The translations under genes and the position numbers were made by a program. Below the pieces are notes generated by a model, which ran no database searches, had not been told where the DNA came from, and was given only the letters and a program-made list of their open reading frames with translations. Source: Actinomycetota bacterium (GTDB taxonomy: Bacteria > Actinomycetota > Coriobacteriia > Anaerosomatales > JAUXNU01). From it: 64,000 nt of DNA. The DNA lies in contig JAUXNU010000187.1 of the NCBI GenBank assembly GCA_030682655.1, positions 17,674 to 81,673 on the forward strand. Direction: 5' to 3'. Shown here piece after piece: positions 51,533 to 63,135 of the stretch (its first letter is position 1; each line of letters starts with the position of its first letter).

Positions 51533-51888
51533 CGCACATCTCCAGCCGGCGTCTGGTCCAGGATGCAGGCAAGTGCGGCCCCCACACTCGATGATCCCGC
51601 TGCGCCGGTTCTCTGGTTCGCCAACACTACGACGTCCCAACCGGGCCACTTCACTCCGGCTGCTTTGACGGCACCCCGGAGCACGCGTTTGGCCCTGTTG
51701 CGGGCGACCGCCCCTCCGGTCTTCTTCCCGGCGATAAACGCGACGCGGCCCGCCGGGCCGCGTCCATCTGGGGTTCTCGCCACGAGTACGGCGACGAGAG
51801 GGTGTGTGGTTCGTTTGGCCTCGCTGAACACTCTGTCGATCTCGCGCGAGGACTTGATCGTGGATAGCACAGTGCCCTCCACGGGCAA
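51529..51888 (-). CDS. rnpA: Ribonuclease P protein component
   Basis: 119 residues. Typical RnpA features: [30 protein letters not shown] and the RNR box [17 protein letters not shown] that contacts the RNA subunit. It matures the 5' end of tRNAs. It starts 6 bases after the rpmH stop, as in most bacteria. Confidence 0.95.
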   Translation of the reverse strand: MPVEGTVLSTIKSSREIDRVFSEAKRTTHPLVAVLVARTPDGRGPAGRVAFIAGKKTGGAVARNRAKRVLRGAVKAAGVKWPGWDVVVLANQRTGAAGSSSVGAALACILDQTPAGDVR

Positions 51889-51894
51889 CCGCGG

Positions 51895-52029
51895 TTACGC
51901 GCTAAGAACCGCGCGGCCCTTGCGCCGGCGGCTTGCCAGAACGGCCCGACCGCCGCTCGTTGACATCCGCTTGCGGAAGCCGTGCCCCTTGCTGCGCTTC
52001 CGCCTATTCGGCTGATAGGTTCTCTTCAC
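51895..52029 (-). CDS. rpmH: Ribosomal protein L34
   Basis: 44 residues from GTG 52029 with GGAGGA upstream: [42 protein letters not shown] sequence, the standard L34. Use of a GTG start is notable because ATG is usual. A six-pair hairpin (GCGCCC/GGGCGC at 52047-52065) lies in its leader. First gene of rpmH-rnpA-yidD-yidC-jag. Confidence 0.97.
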   Translation of the reverse strand: MKRTYQPNRRKRSKGHGFRKRMSTSGGRAVLASRRRKGRAVLSA

Positions 52030-52076
52030 TGGATCCTCCGTTCGGAGCGCCCTGTGTTCGGGCGCAAAGCCCGATG

Positions 52077-52106
52077 ATTATATCCGCGCCTTGAACGGGC
52101 TGTCAA
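52077..52106 (-). promoter_or_regulatory. Strong sigma70 promoter of rpmH-rnpA-yidD-yidC-jag
   Basis: On the minus strand TTGACA (52106-52101) and TATAAT (52082-52077), both perfect hexamers, are 18 bases apart. Transcription would start about 40 bases before the rpmH GTG. Confidence 0.85.
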
Positions 52107-52736
52107 CGAACAGGCCTCGCCAGCGGGCCTTTCCTTGCTTCCGAGGGAGATCCACTGTCCCATCGAGAATTGGAGCCCAATCTGTGGATAGTGTGGAAAA
52201 CCCAGGACTGGCGTTTGTTGAACCTGTGGATAACGTGCATAGTGTCGTTGTTGAGCGCCGTGGTGTTTGTTAGCATCGGCTCTGTTCTATAGACCGTGCG
52301 TGCGCCTTCCGCAACCTTGAAAACGCCAGCTCAGGGCCCTATTTGTCTCACCGCATCCGGCGTGCTGTTCATCAGCATACGCCCACATGCGCTCCTTTCG
52401 AGCAGGCTTCGGTGCGACATGGTCGTTTCCACAGGGAGCGGGAGTTCTTCCGTCGCAAAGAGTGGCTTGGAAAGCCTTTTTTGATCCGGGATGTCGCTGT
52501 CCTGGGGTCCTCTTCGGTCTTCATGGCCGGTTGAGCCTCACTTTTCCACAGTTGTGGAAAGGGTTGTGGATAAAGACGAAATCCGCCTGGTAGTTAGGTT
52601 TCATTCTACAGACAGGGGTGCAGTGCGGTGGTGAGTAGATACGGTCTCTTCCTGGGGGGATGCCGGGGCGGCGATTGCGGGTGTGTGTTGAAAAGGGTGT
52701 TGGTGTGACGCGAGCTAGTGGAAACCCGAGGGGTGC
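52107..52736. other. oriC: Origin region upstream of the dnaA operon (oriC, DnaA-box cluster)
   Basis: A gene-free 630 bases where transcription switches from minus to plus. Perfect DnaA boxes TGTGGATAA lie at 52225-52233 and 52565-52573. Near matches are TGTGGATAG at 52183, TGTGGAAAA at 52193, TTTTCCACA at 52542 and TGTGGAAAG at 52553. The last three and the second perfect box form a tight cluster (52542-52573). No convincing gene is present. With the element in the dnaA-dnaN gap it resembles the bipartite origins of Bacillus. Confidence 0.82.
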
Positions 52737-53573
52737 ATGAAATCTTTCTACTCACAGAGTCCCCCCTTCATGATTGCGCCGAACGAGGAGCGGGCGGCCC
52801 CCTCTCCCGCGCGCGATCTTGAAGGACCGCTTGCTTTCACCGCGTGTGTGGCAGTCTATGATTCACTCGCTGCCGCGCCGCAGATCCACGATGTCTCCGC
52901 TGCTGACGCTTCGGATCTCATCGGGGCTCTGTCCGGCTCGGCCTACGCGCTTGCCCGGGACGCGGGCGGTCCGATACCGTACACGGTCATCCGGGAAATC
53001 GTGGAGAACTACATACATGCTGACTTTCAAGACACCGTGGTTTCGATAATGGAGGGTGGGCGCGTTGTAACCTTCTCTGACCACGGTCCGGGGATAGTCG
53101 ACAAGGCGACGGCCTTGCGGCCGGGCTTCTCCACGGCTACCAACGACATGCGCCGATACATCAGGGGCGTCGGTTCCGGACTGCCTATCGTCAACGAGTT
53201 CCTCTCTTTGAATGGTGGGGCATTGGACATCGAAGACAACCTTGGCTCGGGGACTGTGATCACCCTGCGGGCCGTGTCGGAGAAGCCCACTCCGGGCACA
53301 GGTGCCGCTACTCAGAATGGGCCCGTTCTTGCAGGATCCCTTCCCTCTGACTTTCCTCGGTTGACCACACGTCAGAAGCGGGTGCTCTCTCTTGTGATGG
53401 AGATCGGGGATGTCGGCCCGACACTCGTTTCCAAGGAACTCGGGGTCGGCCTTTCCACTGCATATCGCGACCTGGCCTTTCTTGAGGAGCGCGGGTTGAT
53501 TTCCTCGGACGAGGGTGGAAAACGGTGTCTTACTTTGTTTGGTTCTGAATTCCTCGATGCTCTGTTTGGGTGA
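52737..53573 (+). CDS. GHKL ATPase fused to a winged helix, directly upstream of dnaA
   Basis: 278 residues. Residues 60-180 form a GHKL/HATPase domain: N-box E90-N91-x2-H94 (REIVENYIHADF), G1 FSDHGPGIVD near 115, ATP-lid RPGFSTAT and G2 IRGVGSGLPIV near 145. There is no phosphoacceptor histidine domain. Residues 205-272 form a winged helix (TRQKRVLSLVMEIGDVGPTLVSKELGVGLSTAYRDLAFLEERGLI). The plan suggests a transcription factor whose DNA binding depends on ATP. It lies between the DnaA-box cluster and dnaA and overlaps dnaA's GTG by 4 bases, so it may control dnaA or initiation. I know no named family for it. Confidence 0.75.
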   Translation: MKSFYSQSPPFMIAPNEERAAPSPARDLEGPLAFTACVAVYDSLAAAPQIHDVSAADASDLIGALSGSAYALARDAGGPIPYTVIREIVENYIHADFQDTVVSIMEGGRVVTFSDHGPGIVDKATALRPGFSTATNDMRRYIRGVGSGLPIVNEFLSLNGGALDIEDNLGSGTVITLRAVSEKPTPGTGAATQNGPVLAGSLPSDFPRLTTRQKRVLSLVMEIGDVGPTLVSKELGVGLSTAYRDLAFLEERGLISSDEGGKRCLTLFGSEFLDALFG

Positions 53574-55006
53574 ATGGATGGTTCATGGTGCTGCAGGAAG
53601 CTGAAAACGTGGTGGGTGCTGCCGGTGAGATATGGGACCGTGTTCTTGGGGTTGTCAAAGAGGAGCTCAACACTCCCACCTTCAAGACATGGTTCGAGCA
53701 CACCTCTCCGGTTGTCGTCGACAGCGGGCGGCTTGTGGTGGCCGTCCAGAATGACTTCGCTCGCGACTGGCTCGAGTCTCGGTACGCAGGACTCTTGCGT
53801 TCCGCCTTGCTTCAGGTCACTGGATCTCCTCTCGAGCTCGAGTTCACGATTGACGCGGAGGCTTCTTCTGCGCCGCTGGTTGTAGAACCCGCGGCTGAGG
53901 TTTCCCTTGAGGCGCCTTCCTCTCATATAGATACTCGCGAGCGTATGCCTTCTCATTCATCGGCCGACTACTCCACCTTCAACCCCAAGTACTCCTTCGA
54001 CTCCTTTGTGATTGGAGCCTCGAATCGCTTCGCTCACGCTGCCTCGCTCGCTGTAGCCGAGGCGCCTGGTCGCGCCTATAACCCCCTCTTTGTATACGGG
54101 GGTGTGGGGCTCGGGAAGACTCATCTTCTTCAAGCGATCGGGAGATATGTACAGCAGAGCTTCCCGCACTTGAAGGTGAAGTACGTCTCAACTGAGCAGT
54201 TCACGAACGATTTCATCAACTCGATCGGCGACCGGGACAAGAAGCGCATCGATGGCTTCAGGCGGCAATATCGCACCAATGATGTTCTCCTGGTAGACGA
54301 CATCCAGTTCCTGAAGGGCAAAGAGGGAACCCAGGAGGAGTTCTTTCACACCTTCAACACACTGCAGCAGGCCGGTAAGCAGGTCATCTTGTCATCCGAT
54401 AGGCCCCCGAAGGATATTGCGACGCTCGAGGAGCGTCTTAGAAGTCGTTTCGAGATGGGTCTGATAACCGACATCCAGCCACCCGACCTGGAGACAAGGA
54501 TTGCGATTCTCAAGAGGAAGGTCGAGGCGGAGCACCTTGATGTTCCCTACGCCGTCCTCTCTTTCGTCGCCGATCGCGTGTCTTCGAACATCAGAGAACT
54601 CGAAGGGGCGCTGATCCGTGTTGTTGCGTTCAGTTCTCTCACGCGACACGCTGTTTCCCTCGAGCTGGCGCAGAATGTATTGAAGGATATCTTTCCTGAG
54701 CGGTCGATGCGCCCGATTTCGATTTCCTCCATTCAGAAGGAGGCCTGCAAGTTCTACTCTCTCAGCCACGCGGAGTTGGTTGGAAACAAGAGGTCCCAGG
54801 CAATTGTCTATCCTCGGCAGATAGCGATGTACCTATCTCGTGAGTTGACGGATATGTCTCTTCCGCGTATCGGATCTGAATTCGGAGGAAGAGACCACAC
54901 CACCGTCATGCACGCAACGGCGAAGATCACGAAACTCATGAACGCAGAGAGAGATGTCTATAACCAGATACAGGCTCTTACGAACCAGATCCGCCAGAAG
55001 AGCTGA
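53570..55006 (+). CDS. dnaA: Chromosomal replication initiator DnaA
   Basis: 478 residues from GTG 53570 (GTGA overlap with the preceding gene); ATG 53585 would give 473 and neither has a strong site. Domain I (IWDRVLGVVKEELNTPTFKTWFEH), a short linker, AAA+ domain with Walker A GGVGLGKTHL and Walker B LLVDDIQFL, arginine-finger region LEERLRSRFEMGL, and domain IV with the box-binding GGRDHTTVMHA signature. DnaA-ATP melts oriC. Codon third positions are visibly less GC-rich than in flanking genes. Confidence 0.97.
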   Translation: MNGWFMVLQEAENVVGAAGEIWDRVLGVVKEELNTPTFKTWFEHTSPVVVDSGRLVVAVQNDFARDWLESRYAGLLRSALLQVTGSPLELEFTIDAEASSAPLVVEPAAEVSLEAPSSHIDTRERMPSHSSADYSTFNPKYSFDSFVIGASNRFAHAASLAVAEAPGRAYNPLFVYGGVGLGKTHLLQAIGRYVQQSFPHLKVKYVSTEQFTNDFINSIGDRDKKRIDGFRRQYRTNDVLLVDDIQFLKGKEGTQEEFFHTFNTLQQAGKQVILSSDRPPKDIATLEERLRSRFEMGLITDIQPPDLETRIAILKRKVEAEHLDVPYAVLSFVADRVSSNIRELEGALIRVVAFSSLTRHAVSLELAQNVLKDIFPERSMRPISISSIQKEACKFYSLSHAELVGNKRSQAIVYPRQIAMYLSRELTDMSLPRIGSEFGGRDHTTVMHATAKITKLMNAERDVYNQIQALTNQIRQKS

Positions 55007-55240
55007 GAGAGACCTGTGGAGGAGAGCGTGGAGTTATTCGGGAGAAGGTGGGGAAAAGGGTTGTTCCCTGTTGATAGGATACTGAGGCTGTGGGATGTGT
55101 GGACGCTTGGGAGCACCGTTTCAACAAGTCTTGCACAGTAGATACTCCCGCACCCAACAGGGAAGAGGGGTCTTCTTAACTTCTTCCACAGGCCTTATTA
55201 CTACTACTGTTTACCTTTATGTACTAAGAGAGGACCAATA
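55007..55240. promoter_or_regulatory. dnaA-dnaN gap with candidate DNA-unwinding element
   Basis: At 55181-55209 the sequence reads TTCTTCCACA, a DnaA box-like site, then GGCC, then the triplets TTA TTA CTA CTA CTG. On the other strand these are 3'-AAT AAT GAT GAT GAC-5', four of five fitting the DnaA-trio rule 3'-(G/A)A(T/A)-5'. Box, GC spacer and trios in this order, placed between dnaA and dnaN, is the basal unwinding system of Bacillus subtilis. The following 30 bases are AT-rich and lead into dnaN. Confidence 0.65.
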
Positions 55241-56338
55241 ATGAGATTTACGGTCGCGCGGGGCGAACTTCTGGAATCCTTGTCGGCAGCAAGTAGAGGT
55301 CTATCCTCTCGCTCCACGCTTCCCATCCTCTCTGGAATCCTTGTTTCGTCAAAAGGGAGTGAGGTTGTGTTTCAGGCAACAGACCTGGAGATATCAGTCC
55401 GGAGTTCTGTTGCGGCGAACGTTGAGAAGGAGGGACAGGCAGTCCTCCCCGGGAAACTCATCTCAGATATCGTGAGATCCCTTCCGGAAGCTGCTGTCAC
55501 GGTATTCCTTGAAGGGGATACTGCTTCGATAGCCTGCGGGCAGTCTTCCTTCACGGTGAAGACCCTGCCTGCCGATGATTTTCCGAAGTTTCCCGAGGTG
55601 TCAGCTGACACACAGATCGACGTCCCAACAAAAGTTCTGTCATCGGTAGCCTCTCGAGTATCCAGGGCGGTTTCAAGAGACGAGACCCGCCCTGTCCTGA
55701 CGGGAGTCCTGGTTGTCGTTGATGGGCCATCGCTACGGATGGTGGCGACGGATTCTTATCGTTTAGCCGTGAAGGAAATCATCCTTGAGAAGAGCGGACC
55801 CACACTGGAGGTTGTGATTCCCGGGAAAGCACTTGATGAAGTGTCTCGCCTTTCGGCGGGAACAGAGAGCGTTCATATAGGGGTGGCAGAGAACCAGGTC
55901 TCCTTCTCCTTCGGAACAACCGTCTTTGTGACCAGAAGAATCGAAGGTACCTTCCCAAACTACAAGCAGCTGATCCCCAAAGAGACCGAAACAACGGTGC
56001 TTGTCGGGAGAGAAGACCTCTACGCCGCTGTGAAGAGAGTCTCTCTCCTGGCCCAACAGAACACGCCCTTGCGCCTGAGTGTGAGCGCCGAGGACCAGAC
56101 ACTCAGCCTCTCTGCCACGACCCAGGACATCGGAGACGCCTCGGAAGACCTCATGGTGTCTGCCTCCGGGCCCGATGTCGAGATAGCCTTCAACCACGCA
56201 TTCCTCGCCGACGGGCTGAACTCGACCGACTCAGAGAGCGTCTCGGTGGAGATAGTGAGCCCCCTCAAGCCTGGAGTAATAAGGGCCAAGGAAGACGAGG
56301 GGTTCTTGTACCTGCTGATGCCGGTCCGCCTCGGGTGA
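55241..56338 (+). CDS. dnaN: DNA polymerase III sliding clamp beta subunit
   Basis: 365 residues with three clamp domains, beginning MRFTVARGELLESLSAASRGLSSRST and containing LPILSGILV, DDFPKFPEV, RPVLTGVLV, VATDSYRLAVKE, EGTFPNYKQLIP and the C-terminal PLKPGVIRAKEDEGFLYLLMPVRL. The ring tethers the replicative polymerase. Second gene of dnaA-dnaN-recF. Confidence 0.97.
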   Translation: MRFTVARGELLESLSAASRGLSSRSTLPILSGILVSSKGSEVVFQATDLEISVRSSVAANVEKEGQAVLPGKLISDIVRSLPEAAVTVFLEGDTASIACGQSSFTVKTLPADDFPKFPEVSADTQIDVPTKVLSSVASRVSRAVSRDETRPVLTGVLVVVDGPSLRMVATDSYRLAVKEIILEKSGPTLEVVIPGKALDEVSRLSAGTESVHIGVAENQVSFSFGTTVFVTRRIEGTFPNYKQLIPKETETTVLVGREDLYAAVKRVSLLAQQNTPLRLSVSAEDQTLSLSATTQDIGDASEDLMVSASGPDVEIAFNHAFLADGLNSTDSESVSVEIVSPLKPGVIRAKEDEGFLYLLMPVRLG

Positions 56339-56348
56339 GAGGCGGCCT

Positions 56349-57440
56349 GTGGGGCTCACCGTCACAAGACTGACTCTGTCGGATTTCAGAAACTACGAGT
56401 ACAAGAGACTCGGCCTTTCCGGGAATCTCACGATTCTTGTCGGTCCCAACGCAACCGGGAAGACCTCCATGATAGAGGCCCTCCAGCTCCTAACGTCCGG
56501 GAGGTCGTTTCGCAAACCGGCCACGATCGACCTGGTGAGAAGAGGGGCGGCAGAGGCGCGTGTGACTCTCGAAGCCAGCCAGGGCTCAAGGCGCGCTGAG
56601 ACGGAACTCCGCGTGACCGCCGACGGAGTCCGGAGCTACCTCCTCAATGGCAAGAGCGTCCGCGGGAGGAGAGAGATCGCAGGTACCCTGCCCTCCGTGG
56701 TGTTCACGCCGGACGACATTTCGGTCGTCAAGGGGCCGTCAGACGGGAGAAGGGCCACGGTCGACACCCTCGGAGAACAACTCTCCAGGACATACGGCGC
56801 ACTCCGGCGAGAGTATGAGCGGGCGCTTAGACACCGGAACGCGCTTCTCAAAGAGGGAAGGAGCAGCGCCTCTCTCGAGGTATGGAGCGAAACGCTGGCG
56901 GATCTCGGTGCGAGTCTGTCACACCACCGGGCCCGGTTGTTGGAGCGGGTGGAAAGCGTGGCGCGGGGGGTGTACGAGACGGTGTCGTCCGGCGAGGAGC
57001 TGTCAGTCCGCTATGAGATGCCATGGCTTCCCCCGGGCCAAGGAAACAGCGACAAGAAGGCGGTCAAGGAGGCGCTCCTTGGCGAACTTAGAAGAAGAGC
57101 CGAGGAGGAGGTGCGGCGGGGAATGACCCTTTCGGGACCCCATCGGGACGACATCGTCTTCCAGGTAGACGGGAGTGAAGCAAGGGCGTTCGCGTCGCAG
57201 GGGCAGCAGCGGTCAATCGTGCTGGCGTGGAAGATAGCCGAGGTTTCGGTGATAGAGGAGGTGACGGGTGAGACGCCGCTTCTCCTGCTCGATGATGTCA
57301 TGTCAGAACTCGACGGGTCCCGGAGAGAGGCCCTGGCGGCCCTGGTAGGAGGACACACCCAGACCGTGGTGACGACGGCAAACCTCCAGTACTTCTCTTC
57401 CGAGCTCCTTGAATCAGCCGAAGTGGTGATGTTGCCGTGA
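56349..57440 (+). CDS. recF: DNA replication and repair protein RecF
   Basis: 363 residues from GTG 56349. SMC-like ATPase: VTRLTLSDFRNYEY, Walker A VGPNATGKTSMIEAL, signature region LSGPHRDDIVF, FASQGQQRSIVLAWK and Walker B LLLLDDVMSELD. It loads RecA at gaps with RecO and RecR. Overlaps the next gene by 4 bases. Confidence 0.96.
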   Translation: MGLTVTRLTLSDFRNYEYKRLGLSGNLTILVGPNATGKTSMIEALQLLTSGRSFRKPATIDLVRRGAAEARVTLEASQGSRRAETELRVTADGVRSYLLNGKSVRGRREIAGTLPSVVFTPDDISVVKGPSDGRRATVDTLGEQLSRTYGALRREYERALRHRNALLKEGRSSASLEVWSETLADLGASLSHHRARLLERVESVARGVYETVSSGEELSVRYEMPWLPPGQGNSDKKAVKEALLGELRRRAEEEVRRGMTLSGPHRDDIVFQVDGSEARAFASQGQQRSIVLAWKIAEVSVIEEVTGETPLLLLDDVMSELDGSRREALAALVGGHTQTVVTTANLQYFSSELLESAEVVMLP

Positions 57441-57988
57441 GGCGCCATGGAAAGGAAGTTGTCCTTGGCGGAGGGCTCAGGGACGCGGTTCGGCGTCTCG
57501 GGGGAACAGACCGCGTCCAAGAGGCCGACCTCGCGCGCATCTGGGTGCATGTCGTGGGGGATGATATCGCGAGGCACACCCACATTCTCGGATCACGCAA
57601 AGGGGAGCTTCTGGTTGGCGTAGATTCTCCGGTATGGGCGACCGAGCTGTCGGCACTCTCAGAGAGGTTTCGAACCGCACTCAATTCAGAGATTGGTCAG
57701 GAGACGGTCAAGGAGATGCGATTCACTGTCTCCAAGAGCGTGGGTATGGAGCGCGAGAGGGAAAAGGACGAGGGTATGGCGTCCCAAGGATGGACCCAGA
57801 AGGTAGACCCGATCCCTCTCAGTGAAGAAGAGAGGGCGGGAATCAAGAGAGCATTCGAAGGGGTCTCTGACGACAGCCTGCGGGAAGCCGCCGTCCGTGC
57901 CGCCGTCAGGGGTCTGGAATGGAAAAGGGGCGAAGAGGCCCCCAACGGCCCGCACGAAGCGCCTGGTGGCTCGACAGAGCACGAATAG
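57437..57988 (+). CDS. dciA: DciA-like DUF721 protein, probable replicative helicase loader
   Basis: 183 residues from GTG 57437, overlapping recF. The N-terminal 90 residues match DUF721/DciA (LRDAVRRLGG...LARIWVHVVGDDIARHTHIL, GELLVGVDSPVWATELSAL), a KH-like domain; the C-terminal half is charged and of low complexity. DciA loads the replicative helicase DnaB in bacteria without DnaC/DnaI, and the recF-dciA-gyrB order is usual in actinobacteria. Confidence 0.85.
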   Translation: MRRHGKEVVLGGGLRDAVRRLGGTDRVQEADLARIWVHVVGDDIARHTHILGSRKGELLVGVDSPVWATELSALSERFRTALNSEIGQETVKEMRFTVSKSVGMEREREKDEGMASQGWTQKVDPIPLSEEERAGIKRAFEGVSDDSLREAAVRAAVRGLEWKRGEEAPNGPHEAPGGSTEHE

Positions 57989-58006
57989 GCGCTTGAACCC
58001 CACAGG

Positions 58007-60001
<1,995 letters not shown>

Positions 60002-60015
60002 CGGGAGAGAATCGG

Positions 60016-60504
60016 ATGGACGATAGTCCAGGACGACGCGAGGCGAGCAAGTTCGAGCCGCCTCCCTGGGAGCGGGAACAGTTCGAGGAACTCCAGCGAC
60101 TGAGGACCGAAGAAGAGAGAGGGCCCGAAGCCGAGGAACCACAGGCGGCGGTCCCTGACCGCGAGCAACCCGGTGAGGTCGCGGAGTCCGCAGCTGTCGC
60201 AGCGGTCGCCAAGGAGAAGCCTACGGTGGATGAGGCCGAGACGGAGAGAATGCTGGCGATACTCTCCGTCGAGGAGCCGCCCACCCACCGGGGTTTCTGG
60301 CGGATAGGGCTAGCGGCCTCGGCGTTTCTGGTTGTGCTGGGCGGAGTCCTGATGATCTGGGGCATCGTGGGCCTGATGAGGACGATCGACTCAGGACCAG
60401 CAGGCGTCCTGGGCGGTTCGATCATGATCACGATGGGCGCGGGCTTCATCAGCATAGGAGCGTGGACTGCGTACCGCAGTCTCCAACAGCGAGGAGTGCT
60501 CTAA
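60016..60504 (+). CDS. Two-helix membrane protein between gyrB and gyrA
   Basis: 162 residues from ATG 60016. The first 95 are charged and disordered (Glu, Pro, Arg), followed by two hydrophobic helices (RIGLAASAFLVVLGGVLMIWGIV and GGSIMITMGAGFISIGAW). It lies 14 bases after gyrB and its stop abuts the gyrA GTG. I recognise no family and know no reason for a membrane protein in the gyrase operon. Confidence 0.65.
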   Translation: MDDSPGRREASKFEPPPWEREQFEELQRLRTEEERGPEAEEPQAAVPDREQPGEVAESAAVAAVAKEKPTVDEAETERMLAILSVEEPPTHRGFWRIGLAASAFLVVLGGVLMIWGIVGLMRTIDSGPAGVLGGSIMITMGAGFISIGAWTAYRSLQQRGVL

Positions 60505-63087
60505 GTGTCAGACGAGATGACCGGGACTACTATTCTGCCGATCGATATCCAAGACGAGCTGCGCAGTTCGTTCCTTGAGTACTCGATGAGCGTCATCGTC
60601 GCGCGCGCTCTGCCGGATGTGCGAGACGGCCTGAAGCCGGTCCACCGACGGATTCTCTACGCCATGAACGAGTCCGGGCTGACCCCGGGCCGCGCATACA
60701 AGAAGTCAGCGTGGACGGTCGGCGAAGTCATCGGCAAGTACCACCCTCACGGAGACCAGGCCGTCTACGACACCATGGTGCGCATGGCCCAGGAGTTCGC
60801 GATGCGAGTTCCGCTCGTCGACGGCCACGGCAACTTCGGATCGGTCGATGGTGACTCTGCTGCGGCCATGCGCTACACGGAAGCACGGCTCCACCGCATC
60901 ACCATGGAGCTGCTGCGCGACCTCGACAAAGAGACGGTAGACTTCGGCCCCAACTACGACGAGTCACTCGAAGAACCCCTCGTCCTGCCGGCCCGCTATC
61001 CCAACCTGCTCGTGAACGGCAGCTCCGGTATCGCCGTCGGTATGGCCACGAACATCCCGCCGCACAACCTCGGCGAGATCATCGATGGCGTCACGATGAT
61101 CATCGACAATCCGGACGCGACCGCCGCCGACCTCATGAAGATCATCCCGGGCCCGGACTTCCCGACCGGTGGGACGATCATGGGTCGTGAAGGCATAGCG
61201 GACGCGTATGCGACAGGGCGCGGGTCGCTCAAGGTGCGCGGCAAGGCACACATAGAGCAGACCTCGACCGGACGGACCCGCATCATCATCACCGAGATCC
61301 CGTACACGGTGAACAAGTCCAAGCTCGTCACCAAGATCGCCGATCTGGTCCGGGAGAAGAAGCTCACCGAAATATCCGACCTGCGTGACGAGTCGGACCG
61401 CAAAGGTATGCGCGTCGTCATCGAGCTCAAGACGACCTGCGTGCCGCAGGTGGTGCTCAACAAGCTCTACAAGCACACATCACTACAGACTGGGTTCGGC
61501 GTCATCATGCTCGCGCTCGTCGATGGCGTACCGCGCACACTCACGCTCCCCGAGATGCTCAAGTACTACGTCGAGCACCAGAAGGAGGTCGTGACCCGGC
61601 GGACCCGATACGAGCTCCGCAAAGCCGAGGAGCGCGCCCACATACTGGACGGCTACGTCATCGCCCTCGACAACATCGATGAGGTCATCCAGATCATCAA
61701 GTCGAGCGAAGACGACCAGATGGCCAAGAGTCGTCTCATAGAACGCTTCGGTCTTTCCGAAACCCAGACCGATGCGATTCTCGAGATGCGGCTGCGCCGC
61801 CTCACCGGTCTGGAGCGCCACAAGATCGAAGACGAACTCGCCGAACTCCGGGAGAAGATCGCCTGGTACACGAAGATCCTCGGCGATATCAATCTCGTTC
61901 TGCAGATCATCAAGGAAGAGATGGCCGAGGTTCGCCAGAAGTTCGCGAACAAGCGCCGCACGGAGATTGCGGGGGCCGCGCGCGACCTCGATGTCGAGGA
62001 CCTCATTGCCGAGGAAGACATGGTCGTCACGATCACCAAGGCCGGCTACGTGAAACGACTCCCGGTGGCCACGTACCGCCAGCAGAAACGCGGGGGCAAG
62101 GGGATAGCGGGTGTCAACCTGCGGGACAACGACTTCGTTGAGCAGCTCTTCATCAGCTCGACTCACGAGTTCGTGCTGTTCTTCTCGACGAAGGGTAAGG
62201 TCTACCGCCTGAAGGTCCATGAGCTTCCGGTGGGAGGCCGCCATGCGCGCGGGACTGCCGCTGTGAACCTGCTGCCATTCGAGCAGGACGAGAAGATCGC
62301 GGCCGTCATCACCACACGCGAATTCGCCGACGACGAGTACCTGCTGTTCGCAACGAAACTGGGCATGGTCAAGAAGACTGCGCTCGAGGCGTATAACCGC
62401 TCTCGCCGGGACGGCATCATCGCCATCAACCTGCGCGACGATGACGAGCTCATCGCCGTGCGTCGCGTCCGCGACGGGGAGAAGGTCATGATGGTCTCCT
62501 CGGCAGGGAAGGCCATCACCTGGGACGAGAGCGACGCCAGGCCGATGGGACGCGACACGATGGGTGTGCGGGGCATTCATGTGAAGGAGGGCGAGGCTGT
62601 CCTTGGCATGGAGATCGCGCCGGAAGGCAGCGAGCTGTTCGTCGTGACGGAGCACGGCTATGGCAAACGGACGCCGGTCGGCGACTACCCGGTGCAGAAG
62701 CGCGGCGGAATGGGCGTCAAGACCATCCAGGTCACGGAGAAGAAGGGCCCGCTCGCGGGCATGAAGATCGTCCAGTCGCAGCACGAGCTCATGCTCATCT
62801 CCGAGGAGGGCGTCGTCATCCGCGTGAAGGCGGGCGACATCTCGAGTCTTGGGCGCTCGACTCAGGGCGTGAAGGTCATGAACGTGTCGGCCACCGACTG
62901 TGTTTCCGCGATAGCGCGCGTGGCGGCCGGACGCAAGAAGAAGCCGAAGACGGCGCCCGAGGGCCAGGAGTCGCTGCTCGAGCAGGATGCTTCCGGGGTC
63001 GCCGCGGGCGAACTTGACGACCGCGAAGCCGAAGCCGAAGCACTCGCGAGCGAGGAGTTCGACGACGTCGAGGACGATGAGGAATAG
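60505..63087 (+). CDS. gyrA: DNA gyrase subunit A
   Basis: 860 residues from GTG 60505. Breakage-reunion domain with catalytic Tyr124 ([10 protein letters not shown]), the quinolone region [15 protein letters not shown], and the C-terminal pinwheel with the GyrA box QKRGGKG near residue 530, which separates it from ParC. An acidic tail ends the protein. The residue equal to E. coli Ser83 is Gln85 here (codon 60757-60759, CAG); Asp87 is kept. Ser83 helps hold the quinolone water-metal bridge. Confidence 0.97.
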   Translation: MSDEMTGTTILPIDIQDELRSSFLEYSMSVIVARALPDVRDGLKPVHRRILYAMNESGLTPGRAYKKSAWTVGEVIGKYHPHGDQAVYDTMVRMAQEFAMRVPLVDGHGNFGSVDGDSAAAMRYTEARLHRITMELLRDLDKETVDFGPNYDESLEEPLVLPARYPNLLVNGSSGIAVGMATNIPPHNLGEIIDGVTMIIDNPDATAADLMKIIPGPDFPTGGTIMGREGIADAYATGRGSLKVRGKAHIEQTSTGRTRIIITEIPYTVNKSKLVTKIADLVREKKLTEISDLRDESDRKGMRVVIELKTTCVPQVVLNKLYKHTSLQTGFGVIMLALVDGVPRTLTLPEMLKYYVEHQKEVVTRRTRYELRKAEERAHILDGYVIALDNIDEVIQIIKSSEDDQMAKSRLIERFGLSETQTDAILEMRLRRLTGLERHKIEDELAELREKIAWYTKILGDINLVLQIIKEEMAEVRQKFANKRRTEIAGAARDLDVEDLIAEEDMVVTITKAGYVKRLPVATYRQQKRGGKGIAGVNLRDNDFVEQLFISSTHEFVLFFSTKGKVYRLKVHELPVGGRHARGTAAVNLLPFEQDEKIAAVITTREFADDEYLLFATKLGMVKKTALEAYNRSRRDGIIAINLRDDDELIAVRRVRDGEKVMMVSSAGKAITWDESDARPMGRDTMGVRGIHVKEGEAVLGMEIAPEGSELFVVTEHGYGKRTPVGDYPVQKRGGMGVKTIQVTEKKGPLAGMKIVQSQHELMLISEEGVVIRVKAGDISSLGRSTQGVKVMNVSATDCVSAIARVAAGRKKKPKTAPEGQESLLEQDASGVAAGELDDREAEAEALASEEFDDVEDDEE

Positions 63088-63135
63088 CGCGAGGTGCACC
63101 CGGCCCACGACGCGGCGACGAGGGGACGCCTCCTC

